Assembly: GCA_045538635.1 (NCBI GenBank)
Contig: JAZSRU010000093.1
Coordinates: 1-64,000 of the forward strand
Direction of reading: 5' to 3'
Source: RGIG5270 sp045538635
GTDB lineage: Bacteria > Verrucomicrobiota > Lentisphaeria > Victivallales > Victivallaceae
DNA length: 64,000 nucleotides
Part shown: piece after piece, positions 35,896-43,590 of the stretch
How the letters are laid out: each line of letters begins with the position of its first letter
Position numbering within the stretch: position 1 is the first letter of the stretch
Translations under genes and position numbers: made by a program
The notes under the pieces: model-generated
Seen by the model: the letters and a program-made list of their open reading frames with translations, nothing else
Database searches by the model: none
What the model was told of the DNA's origin: nothing

Positions 35896-35995
35896 CTGAA
35901 GCAACCGCAGTGAAGTCCGGTGAAATTCCGGGACTGTCGCGCAACCGTGATTGCATTTTTGCATAAGTCGGAGCCTGCCCTTCAGAAAAAAAATA
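35896..35995 (+). promoter_or_regulatory. Cobalamin (B12) riboswitch
   Basis: The conserved core is readable: GTCCGGTGAAATTCCGG, then GGACTGTCGCGCAACCGTGA, and the B12 box AAGTCGGAGCCTGCC (35975-35989). The closing helix P1 is CTGAAG (35896-35901) with CTTCAG (35990-35995). Downstream, a TTGTG/CACAA hairpin (about 35999-36015) abuts the AAGGA ribosome-binding site of the gene at 36027. This suggests control at translation initiation, possibly also of transcription. High cobalamin should switch the operon off. The operon includes nrdG, nrdD and btuFCD. Confidence 0.93.
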
Positions 35996-36026
35996 CGCTT
36001 GTGCGCGCAACACAAAGGATTTTAAA

Positions 36027-37106
36027 ATGCAAAAGCACACACAGACTATCTGTCCGTCTGCCGTAAAATTGGCAGAAAATTCCGTCATTTCATCCGTCAA
36101 AAACAAAATTCCGTCATTTTTGAGCTTGAAATCATCCGTTAAATTGGAATTCACCCTCATCGAACTTCTCGTCGTAATTGCACAATATTACTGCAAAAAA
36201 CTCTTGAACCTGACCCAACATAAATTCTCTTTCGAACGGCACAAAACGACCCTGTCACCCAATATCCCGCTTTTCTTTGAAAGTGAAAGGGGGTTTGGGG
36301 GACAGCGAAAACCTTCTTTTCTCGTGAAAAGAAAGTTTTCGCTGTCCCCAAATCTCTCCCCCTTTACTCTCATCGAACTTCTCGTTGTTATTGCTATTAT
36401 TGCCATTCTTGCGGGAATGCTGCTCCCCGCATTAAATCAGGCAAGAGAGCGAGGCAGAAGTTCCAAATGCGTTTCCAATATCAAGCAAATCGGTACTGCA
36501 TTTCTGCTCTATTGTGATGATAATGATGACTGGATGATTCCGGTAGGTGAAAATCAAAGATGGTGCGGAAAATTAAATGGCAGTAAATTTGATGCTGAGG
36601 GCGGTCTTATGAGCTATTTAAATGATGGTATCCGCACTTGTCCGTCTTTACAAAAACAATTTAAATCCGGTTCAGCTTCATCCAATAACACCGGTTGCGG
36701 CGGGTACGGATACAGTCAGTTCCTCGGCGGGATAATGGGAAATGCCGTCCCGGTTGCCAAAATCACTCAGGTTGAAAGTGCATCGCGAACAATTGCTTTT
36801 GCAGATTCCCTTTTTTACTCCGGACAGACGCCTATTGAAATGTATTATATCAGCGCACCGGTAATGACAGGCAGTTATTATGGATACACATATACATTCA
36901 ATCCTGTTCCTGATATAAATTTCAGACACGATAAAAAAGCTAATTTCCTTTTTGTTGACGGTCATGTTTCTGCAGAGCGTTTGACTGTCTCCCAGAAAGG
37001 CGACACAGGAACTTTTTCTGTTGAAGAAAATCTTAACAAATATTTTATGGGCTGGTTCGGAACTTCACTTGATGATGCACAAACTTATTTTACGTTAAAG
37101 AAATAA
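36027..37106 (+). CDS. Prepilin-type H-X9-DG secreted protein with duplicated prepilin segment
   Basis: 359 residues from an ATG with AAGGA, directly behind the riboswitch. It contains two prepilin motifs: the first FTLIELLVVIA at residue 42 is cut short after IA, and the second at residue 113 is complete and runs into the usual hydrophobic helix and LLPALNQARERG. The residue before each Phe is Glu or Pro, not the Gly normally needed by prepilin peptidase. Near the C-terminus His301-x9-Asp311-Gly312 is the H-X9-DG motif of this PVC-type family. The role is unknown; such proteins are thought to be exported by a type II/pilus-like system. A very long hairpin precedes the second motif. Confidence 0.8.
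   Translation: MQKHTQTICPSAVKLAENSVISSVKNKIPSFLSLKSSVKLEFTLIELLVVIAQYYCKKLLNLTQHKFSFERHKTTLSPNIPLFFESERGFGGQRKPSFLVKRKFSLSPNLSPFTLIELLVVIAIIAILAGMLLPALNQARERGRSSKCVSNIKQIGTAFLLYCDDNDDWMIPVGENQRWCGKLNGSKFDAEGGLMSYLNDGIRTCPSLQKQFKSGSASSNNTGCGGYGYSQFLGGIMGNAVPVAKITQVESASRTIAFADSLFYSGQTPIEMYYISAPVMTGSYYGYTYTFNPVPDINFRHDKKANFLFVDGHVSAERLTVSQKGDTGTFSVEENLNKYFMGWFGTSLDDAQTYFTLKK
36045..36140. repeat. CCGTCA repeat cluster in the leader of the prepilin-like gene
   Basis: Three CCGTCA hexamers and related CCGTTA/CCGTCT copies occur in about 95 bases. CCGTCATTTTTGAGCTT (36107-36123) matches, with one extra T, the inverse of the coaD leader copy at 15831-15846 and flanks. The segment encodes the N-terminal leader of the prepilin-like protein. 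Confidence 0.5.
36287..36365 (+). repeat. Long hairpin ending on the Phe codon of the prepilin motif (copy 1)
   Basis: Inner stem: 36298-36321 pairs with 36326-36349 over 24 positions with one mismatch (C36313/A36334), loop TCGT. It extends through TTT/AAA (36295-36297 with 36350-36352). After a five-base bulge it continues through AAAGGGGG (36287-36294) with CCCCCTTT (36358-36365). The last three bases are the TTT codon of FTLIELLVV. About 34 base pairs, translated in frame. Confidence 0.9.
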
Positions 37107-37115
37107 GGATAAAAA

Positions 37116-37805
37116 ATGCGTTTCGGATTGCAGAAGTTGACATTACTTGATTATGCTGGCTTAATTGCATGCACTGTATTTTGCAGCGGATGCAATTTCC
37201 GCTGTACGTTTTGTCATAATTCTCTGCTCGTGAACAGTGATAAAAATTCTCTTGATTATTCTATGGAAGATATTATTGAATTTCTGGAGAAACGCCGTAA
37301 ACAACTCGATGGTATCTGCATTTCCGGTGGAGAACCTTTGCTGCATGATGAAACTTTTGAACTCGTTGACGCAGCGAAAACATTGGGATACAGGGTTAAA
37401 CTTGATACTAACGGTTCATTCCCGGAAAAATTGAAACGAATAGTTGAAAGTAAACTTATTGACTATGTTGCCGTGGATATTAAAAATTCACCCGGAAAAT
37501 ATTTTGAAACTTGCGGCAGTCAGCAATTTGAAAAAGTTGAACAAAGTGTAAAATTCCTGCTCGGCGGAAAAGTCGATTATGAATTCAGAACTACTGTCAC
37601 AGGAAATTTGCATGAGGTATCGGACTTTATGGAAATCGGCAGATTTATAACGGGAGCCAAACGATATTATTTACAGAAATTCATAAATTCAGGTTCAATT
37701 CTGAGCGACAATCCACAGGATTTTGAAATCTCTGACATAAAGTTGGCAGAGTGTCTGCAATCTGTCAGACAATTTATTCCATCCGCAGAAATAAGAGGTT
37801 ATTGA
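37116..37805 (+). CDS. nrdG: Anaerobic ribonucleoside-triphosphate reductase activating protein
   Basis: 229 residues. A radical SAM enzyme that installs the glycyl radical on NrdD. The 4Fe-4S motif is Cys26-x3-Cys30-x2-Cys33 in CNFRCTFC, followed by the SAM-binding GGEPLL segment (CISGGEPLLHDE). Its length and GLIACTVFCSGC opening fit the longer NrdG subgroup. It lies nine bases after the prepilin-like gene and 31 bases before nrdD, with AAGGA at good spacing, so it falls under the riboswitch. Confidence 0.93.
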   Translation: MRFGLQKLTLLDYAGLIACTVFCSGCNFRCTFCHNSLLVNSDKNSLDYSMEDIIEFLEKRRKQLDGICISGGEPLLHDETFELVDAAKTLGYRVKLDTNGSFPEKLKRIVESKLIDYVAVDIKNSPGKYFETCGSQQFEKVEQSVKFLLGGKVDYEFRTTVTGNLHEVSDFMEIGRFITGAKRYYLQKFINSGSILSDNPQDFEISDIKLAECLQSVRQFIPSAEIRGY

Positions 37806-37836
37806 AAATTACACATAAACATAAAAAGGAGAAAAA

Positions 37837-40194
37837 ATGTATCAGGTACAAAAACGCGACGGTAAAAATGTCGACTTCAAACTGGAAAAAATTTCCGATG
37901 CTATTAAAATGGCATTTGAAGCTCAGGAAAAACAGTATAACCCGTCAATTATTGACTTTATCGCTCTCAAAGTTACAGCTGATTTTGAACCTAAAATCAA
38001 AGAAGGATTGATTTCTGTTGAAGATATTCAAGACAGTGTTGAATCTGTTCTGGTTCAGGCAGGGTATGCTGATGTCGCCAAAGCATATATTCTTTACCGC
38101 CGTCAGCGTGCCAAACTCCGTGATACACAGTCAACCATTCTTGACTTCAAGAAAATTGTTGATGATTATGTTAAAATCAATGACTGGCGTGTTAAGGAAA
38201 ACTCAACCGTCACTTATTCAATCGGCGGTTTGATTTTATCAAACAGCGGTGCAATTACTGCAAATTACTGGCTTTCGGAAATTTACGATGATGAAATCAG
38301 CAATGCTCATCGCAATGCTGATATTCATATCCATGATCTTGCAATGCTTTCGGGTTATTGTGCAGGCTGGTCATTGAAGCAGCTTATTCAGGAAGGTCTG
38401 GGCGGAGTAGTCGGCAAAATCACATCCGCTCCGGCTTCTCATCTGGCAACTATCTGTAATCAGATGGTAAATTTTCTCGGCATAATGCAGAATGAATGGG
38501 CTGGAGCGCAGGCTTTCAGCAGTTTTGACACTTATCTTGCTCCTTTTGTCAAAGCGGATAATTTGAGTTACAATCAGGTGAAAAAATGTATTGAATCTTT
38601 TATTTACGGTGTCAATACTCCGTCCCGCTGGGGAACTCAAGCTCCTTTCTCCAATATCACTCTTGACTGGACAATACCTGCCGACCTTGCTGAATTGAAT
38701 TGTATCGTCGGCGGTAAAGAACAGAATTTTAAATACAAAGACTGCAAAAAAGAGATGGATATGATAAATCGTGCCTTCATTGAAATTATGATTGAAGGCG
38801 ATGCACAGGGACGCGGTTTCCAGTATCCTATTCCGACATACTCCATTACCCGTGATTTTGACTGGAGCGAAACTGAAAATAATAAACTTCTTTTTGAAAT
38901 GACCGGCAAATACGGCACTCCGTATTTTTCCAACTATGTCAACAGTGACATGGAACCGAGTGATATCCGTTCAATGTGCTGTCGTTTGCGTCTTGACTTG
39001 AGAGAACTGCGCAAAAAATCAGGCGGCTTTTTCGGCAGCGGTGAAAGTACCGGTTCAATCGGTGTCGTAACTGTAAATGTTCCCCGTATCGCTTATCTTG
39101 CAACGGATGAAAAAGATTTTTATGCACGCCTTGACCGTATGACGGATATTGCTTCACGTTCACTTAAAATCAAACGCCAGGTGATTTCAAAATTGCTGGA
39201 AGAAGGACTTTATCCTTATACCAAACGTTATCTTGGTAAATTTGATAATCATTTTTCAACCATCGGAGTTGTCGGCTTGAATGAAGCCTGTCTGAATGCA
39301 AAATGGCTGAAAAAAGATTTGACACATCCCGAAGCTCAGAAATTTACTAAAGATGTATTGAATCACATGCGTGACAAACTCTCCGATTATCAGGAAAAAT
39401 ACGGTGACTTGTACAATTTGGAAGCAACTCCTGCAGAATCAACAAGTTTCCGTCTGGCAAAACATGATAAAAAACGTTTCGGTGATATCATCAGCGCATC
39501 AGAAAACGGCACACCTTATTATACAAACAGTTCTCATCTGCCGGTAAGTTTTACGGATGATATTTTTTCTGCACTTGACATCCAGGATGAATTGCAGACG
39601 CTTTATACCAGCGGAACAGTTTTTCATGCCTTCCTCGGAGAAAAACTGCCTGACTGGAAATCGGCTGCTGCTCTGGTTCGCAAAATTTCAGATAATTACA
39701 AATTGCCGTATTATACACTTTCTCCGGTCTATTCAATCTGCCGTAACCACGGTTATATTACAGGAGAGAAATTTTCATGCCCGGAATGCGGTGAAAAAAC
39801 TGAAGTTTACAGCCGTATCACAGGTTATTACCGTCCGGTACAGAACTGGAATGACGGCAAACTTCAGGAATACAAGGACCGTAAAGTTTATGATGTTAAA
39901 AATGCGGCAAAATATGAGGAATTTGAAGCAAATTGTCAAAATACCGGGAATATTTCTACAGCAAAAGAAAAATACACCAATATTATACTTTTCACTTCCG
40001 CAAATTGTCCCAATTGCAAAATTGCTAAAAAGTTTCTCGATGAAGCCAATATAAAATATGAAGTCGTCGTCGCTGATATTGATGTTGACAAAGCGGTACA
40101 ATATGGAATTCGTCAGGCTCCGACATTGATAGCAGACAATGAAAAATTTATCGGACTTTCTGAAATCCGTATATTTATCAATAAATATTCATAA
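37837..40194 (+). CDS. nrdD: Anaerobic ribonucleotide reductase fused to a C-terminal glutaredoxin-like domain
   Basis: 785 residues, start supported by AAAGGAG. Residues 1-90 form an ATP-cone allosteric domain. The class III reductase barrel follows. Near the end a zinc site (Cys635, His638, Cys648, Cys651) precedes the glycyl radical loop SRITGYYRPV with Gly663. Residues 715-785 add a glutaredoxin/NrdH-like domain with Cys724-Pro-Asn-Cys727 and QAPTLI (cis-Pro). Class III enzymes use either formate or a thiol reductant; the fused domain argues for the thiol-dependent type. It reduces ribonucleotides without oxygen or B12. Cotranscribed with nrdG and, probably, btuFCD. Confidence 0.95.
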   Translation: MYQVQKRDGKNVDFKLEKISDAIKMAFEAQEKQYNPSIIDFIALKVTADFEPKIKEGLISVEDIQDSVESVLVQAGYADVAKAYILYRRQRAKLRDTQSTILDFKKIVDDYVKINDWRVKENSTVTYSIGGLILSNSGAITANYWLSEIYDDEISNAHRNADIHIHDLAMLSGYCAGWSLKQLIQEGLGGVVGKITSAPASHLATICNQMVNFLGIMQNEWAGAQAFSSFDTYLAPFVKADNLSYNQVKKCIESFIYGVNTPSRWGTQAPFSNITLDWTIPADLAELNCIVGGKEQNFKYKDCKKEMDMINRAFIEIMIEGDAQGRGFQYPIPTYSITRDFDWSETENNKLLFEMTGKYGTPYFSNYVNSDMEPSDIRSMCCRLRLDLRELRKKSGGFFGSGESTGSIGVVTVNVPRIAYLATDEKDFYARLDRMTDIASRSLKIKRQVISKLLEEGLYPYTKRYLGKFDNHFSTIGVVGLNEACLNAKWLKKDLTHPEAQKFTKDVLNHMRDKLSDYQEKYGDLYNLEATPAESTSFRLAKHDKKRFGDIISASENGTPYYTNSSHLPVSFTDDIFSALDIQDELQTLYTSGTVFHAFLGEKLPDWKSAAALVRKISDNYKLPYYTLSPVYSICRNHGYITGEKFSCPECGEKTEVYSRITGYYRPVQNWNDGKLQEYKDRKVYDVKNAAKYEEFEANCQNTGNISTAKEKYTNIILFTSANCPNCKIAKKFLDEANIKYEVVVADIDVDKAVQYGIRQAPTLIADNEKFIGLSEIRIFINKYS

Positions 40195-40235
40195 AATTCA
40201 TTTGTAAATGTATGAATTTATTTTACATTAAATAA

Positions 40236-41117
40236 ATGAAAAAGAAAGTCATTTGCTTTATGAATAAATCTGAGATGAACATAACACAAGAGTTTTTGGA
40301 AAGGTTGGATGGGGTACGGGGAAGGAAGGGAGAACCTTTGTGCAAAAAGGTTTCCCTTCCTTCCCTGACATCCTTTACCCTCATCGAACTTCTCGTTGTA
40401 ATTGCCATTATTGCCATCCTTGCGGGAATGCTGCTCCCCGCATTAAATCAGGCAAGAGAGCGCGGACGGAGTGCAAAATGTATCAGCAATCTGAAACAGC
40501 TGGCGCAAGGAGTTCTGCTTTATGCATCAGATTATGATGATTATTATATGCCGCAGACTTACGACTGGGCAACTTATTGGTGGGGCAAAAAAATCAGCAG
40601 CAGCGAATATGATTTTTCTGACGGTTTTATTGCGCCGTATCTGGAACAGAAGGATGGCAGCGGAGTTTTTGACTGTCCGTCATTGCCGTTCGGCAAATAT
40701 AAATCTCTGAGTTCCGGACTTTCATTCCGCACAACAGTTTACGGTTTGAACGGAACCGGGGTTTGTTCGCCTGCATCCGGCGAGGGGGGGTCAGGACCGT
40801 GGCAGAAAGTCGGAAGCATCAGCAATCCGTCAAAAATTTACCTGATTTCAGATACGGCACAGCTTCTTGCAGGATCGAGTGATATCAGCAGTACATCCTT
40901 TCTTGACGGTCCGCTTTATCCGAACTGGAGCGGCCCCGGATTCAGCGATAACAAGGCTTATTCGACCATGCATTTCCGCCACAGCAAAAAAACAAATATC
41001 ACTTTTGCCGACGGTCATGTAAGCTCGGAAAAAGCAGAATATACCGCCAACAGACATTCAACAGGAGATATCGGATATGCCGGTGATGAAAAGAATTTTA
41101 TTCCTTATTCTTATTAA
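40236..41117 (+). CDS. Prepilin-type H-X9-DG secreted protein, second copy
   Basis: 293 residues if the ATG at 40236 is used. ATGs at 40260 and 40275 are alternatives and none has a clear ribosome-binding site. FTLIELLVV starts at residue 47 and is preceded by Ser instead of Gly. The following helix through LLPALNQARERG is nearly identical to the first copy, also at DNA level. His249-x9-Asp259-Gly260 is the C-terminal H-X9-DG motif. The middle differs from the first copy. The 3' end overlaps the btuF start by 41 bases, tying it to the B12 uptake genes. Confidence 0.8.
   Translation: MKKKVICFMNKSEMNITQEFLERLDGVRGRKGEPLCKKVSLPSLTSFTLIELLVVIAIIAILAGMLLPALNQARERGRSAKCISNLKQLAQGVLLYASDYDDYYMPQTYDWATYWWGKKISSSEYDFSDGFIAPYLEQKDGSGVFDCPSLPFGKYKSLSSGLSFRTTVYGLNGTGVCSPASGEGGSGPWQKVGSISNPSKIYLISDTAQLLAGSSDISSTSFLDGPLYPNWSGPGFSDNKAYSTMHFRHSKKTNITFADGHVSSEKAEYTANRHSTGDIGYAGDEKNFIPYSY
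40300..40376 (+). repeat. Long hairpin ending on the Phe codon of the prepilin motif (copy 2)
   Basis: The inner stem 40318-40339 pairs with 40346-40366 (21 base pairs, G40332 bulged, one terminal G-T), with loop GTGCAA. Outside it, AAAGG (40300-40304) pairs with CCTTT (40372-40376), whose TTT is the Phe codon of FTLIELLVV; GGAT (40307-40310) can alternatively pair with ATCC (40370-40373). The sequence differs from copy 1 but the structure and end point are the same. Confidence 0.85.
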
Positions 41118-41874
41118 TTTTGTTTTTGCCGCAGTTGGAAATGAGCGGGTGATTTCTCTTTCACCCGCTCTGACTGAACTTGTGGCTCATCTCGGCTGTG
41201 AAAAAATGCTGATCGGCAGAAGTGATGTCTGCAATTATCCCGCAACGGTCAGAAAACTTCCGGTGGCGGGCCGTTTTGCATCGCCGTACACCGAAAAAAT
41301 CATCCGCCTCAAACCGACCCTCATCATCACCAATGACCTCATCAATCCCAACCTGATCAAAACATTTGCCGACTGCAATATCAAATGCAAAATGATGCAA
41401 TGCCGCAATATTGCTGAATACCGCTCCTGCGTCGAAAATTTGAGCCGGCTGCTCAATGCCGGAGAAAACGGCAAAAAAGAACTTGAACGCATTGACAAAA
41501 AACTTTCAACCAAGCGCACCCCTCTGAAGCTTAATGTTTTATGGGTTATATGGGACTCCCCGCTGATGGTTGCCGGAAAAAAATCCCTGCCCGATGAAAT
41601 GATCCGTCTTGCCGGAGCAGAAAATGTCGCGGCAAATGTCGATCAGGCATATTTCAAATGTTCCTATGACTGGCTCCTCCGGCAGAAAATAGATGTAATA
41701 ATCTGGAGCGCGTCTTCAAATGGATACAAAAAGCACCGCTTCTGGTCCAAACTTGCTGCTGTAAAAAATAAAAAAATCATACATGACCTTGATCCGGATA
41801 TTACACAACGCCCCGGACCGCGTATTTTCGATGGTATCGAATTACTGCGGAAAAAACTGGAGAAAATGAAATGA
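41077..41874 (+). CDS. btuF: Cobalamin ABC transporter substrate-binding protein
   Basis: 265 residues from the ATG at 41077 (AGGAG nine bases upstream). An ATG three codons later is possible. The signal peptide ends near FAAVGN (about 20). The periplasmic-binding pattern of BtuF is clear: ERVISLSPALTELVAHLG, then GRSDVCNYPATVRKLPVAG and the middle helix. No lipobox is present. It captures cobalamin or a related corrinoid for BtuCD. Its position in a B12-riboswitch operon supports cobalamin over siderophore as substrate. Confidence 0.88.
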   Translation: MPVMKRILFLILINFVFAAVGNERVISLSPALTELVAHLGCEKMLIGRSDVCNYPATVRKLPVAGRFASPYTEKIIRLKPTLIITNDLINPNLIKTFADCNIKCKMMQCRNIAEYRSCVENLSRLLNAGENGKKELERIDKKLSTKRTPLKLNVLWVIWDSPLMVAGKKSLPDEMIRLAGAENVAANVDQAYFKCSYDWLLRQKIDVIIWSASSNGYKKHRFWSKLAAVKNKKIIHDLDPDITQRPGPRIFDGIELLRKKLEKMK

Positions 41875-42818
41875 AAAAAAATCTCATCCTTGCAATAATT
41901 GTTCTGTTTCTGCTTGGTGCCGGAGTTGTTTTCGGTTCATACACGCTGAATTTTCATGATATTTTTTCCTCGCCGACAGCCGAATTGCGATTGATACGCA
42001 TTGTGGGAGCATTATTCATCGGCGGCGGGCTTTCGCTGTCCGGACTTGTTTTTCAGGCAGTTTTGAAAAATGTTCTGGCTGAACCTTTTACACTCGGCAT
42101 TTCCGGCGGTGCGGGAATAGGCGCGGCACTTGCAATCATTCTCGGATTGAAAGCGATTACTCTTTATGCAATACCATTTGCCGCATTGGCAGGTGCATTG
42201 ATCGTGCTTGGGACTGTACTTTTTATCAGCCGCAGAGGAAATTTCGGCAGTGAAAGTCTATTGCTGTCCGGTGTTATCGCCGGAACAGTATGCTCAAGTA
42301 TGCTGATGTATCTCCTGTCGATCGCAGAAACCGATGAACTTGCCAATGTTACCTGGTGGATGCTGGGGGATCTGCAATCTCTTGATTTGGATATGCTGAT
42401 TTTTCAAGCTATATATACTATTGCGGCGCTTGCAGTCCTGCAAATTTATTCAAAAGAAATAAATGCGGTTTCGTTAGGCGACGAACAGGCATTTTATCTG
42501 GGAGTGAATGTCCGCAAAATGAATATGATTCTCATTCTCATTGCCGCTTTGCTGTCAGCCGGTACGGTTGCTTTGGCAGGAATAATAAGTTTCTGCGGTC
42601 TTATAATTCCTCATATTGTGCGGCGTCTGCACGGCAGCGATCACAGAAAAATAATTCTACCGACATTTCTGTACGGCGGAATTTTTCTGATGCTGTGCGA
42701 TATCGGCAGCCGCATAATATTTACTGAACGCGAACTGCCGATAGGAGTTTTAACTGCATTGATCGGCGGTCCGGTATTTTTGATCATACTCAACAGGAGG
42801 CAGAAAAATGTCGCTTGA
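41871..42818 (+). CDS. btuC: Cobalamin ABC transporter permease
   Basis: 315 residues with about nine or ten transmembrane helices, FecCD/BtuC family. RLIRIVGALFIGGGLSLSG, then NVLAEPFTLGISGGAGIGAA, and the coupling-helix region ISFCGLIIPHIVRRLHGSDHR are diagnostic. The start overlaps the btuF stop (ATGA), and its end overlaps btuD by 11 bases. It forms the inner-membrane channel for corrinoid import. Confidence 0.9.
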   Translation: MKKNLILAIIVLFLLGAGVVFGSYTLNFHDIFSSPTAELRLIRIVGALFIGGGLSLSGLVFQAVLKNVLAEPFTLGISGGAGIGAALAIILGLKAITLYAIPFAALAGALIVLGTVLFISRRGNFGSESLLLSGVIAGTVCSSMLMYLLSIAETDELANVTWWMLGDLQSLDLDMLIFQAIYTIAALAVLQIYSKEINAVSLGDEQAFYLGVNVRKMNMILILIAALLSAGTVALAGIISFCGLIIPHIVRRLHGSDHRKIILPTFLYGGIFLMLCDIGSRIIFTERELPIGVLTALIGGPVFLIILNRRQKNVA

Positions 42819-43590
42819 TGCACACAATATAACTTTCAGTTACAAAAATAAAACTGTTCTCAAAGATTTTTCTCTCACTCTTGAAAAGGGCGATTTTACT
42901 ATGCTCCTGGGCGCAAACGGCAGCGGCAAAAGTACCGCTCTCCGCATTTTAAGCGGATTTATCTCCCCAACCGCCGGAAATATATTGCTTGATGATGTCC
43001 CGCTGAATTCCATGAAGCACTTTGAGCGGGCGCGGAAAATTGCCGTCGTTTCTCAGGCTTTACCGCCGATTCTGGATTTTACGGTCAGCGAAATGGTGAT
43101 GCTGGGGCGGCTCGGACAGACACCGCGGCTCGCTCCGCCTGATGTAAATGATACCAATGCAGTGAAAAACGCAATGGACAAAATGGAAATAATCTCTTTG
43201 GCAAACCGTCCTGTCAGTCAGCTTTCCGGTGGTGAACGGCAGCGGGTCATGCTGGCGCAGGCCCTTGCCTGTCAATCAGATTATCTGCTTCTGGATGAGC
43301 CGACCTCTGCGCTGGACCCTGAACACATTTTTTTATTGATGCGTACATTGCAGGAAAATTGCAGCAAAACCGGAATATTGATGGTCTGCCATGACCTCAA
43401 TCTGGCATGGAAATACGCTCAAAAAGTAATCATCCTCAAAGATTCAGGAATTTTTCTTGAAGGCAATACGCGTGAAATCCTTACTCCGGAAAATATTTTA
43501 CATGCATTCGGATGTGATGCTGTTATTCAGGAAAATGAAGGAATTATTCTGAAAGAGCATGTCAGCAGCTGCACAACAGCAATTCTTTGA
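42808..43590 (+). CDS. btuD: Cobalamin ABC transporter ATP-binding protein
   Basis: 260 residues. Walker A LLGANGSGKST (33-43), signature LSGGERQRVMLAQ, Walker B YLLLDEPTSALD and the switch His in VCHDL are intact. An AGGAGG lies in the btuC coding end just upstream of the ATG. It powers import through BtuC. The last 29 bases overlap the 3' end of the convergent murD gene, so there is no room for a normal terminator. Confidence 0.92.
   Translation: MSLDAHNITFSYKNKTVLKDFSLTLEKGDFTMLLGANGSGKSTALRILSGFISPTAGNILLDDVPLNSMKHFERARKIAVVSQALPPILDFTVSEMVMLGRLGQTPRLAPPDVNDTNAVKNAMDKMEIISLANRPVSQLSGGERQRVMLAQALACQSDYLLLDEPTSALDPEHIFLLMRTLQENCSKTGILMVCHDLNLAWKYAQKVIILKDSGIFLEGNTREILTPENILHAFGCDAVIQENEGIILKEHVSSCTTAIL

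Noticed and set aside
36027..37106. Frameshifted or fused pseudogene
   Set aside because: The internal duplication is exactly in frame, the ribosome-binding site is good and the H-X9-DG end is intact, so I keep it as a gene.
41077..43590. Iron-siderophore uptake system
   Set aside because: The FecCD/BtuC family covers both, but the cobalamin riboswitch at the head of the operon favours corrinoids.
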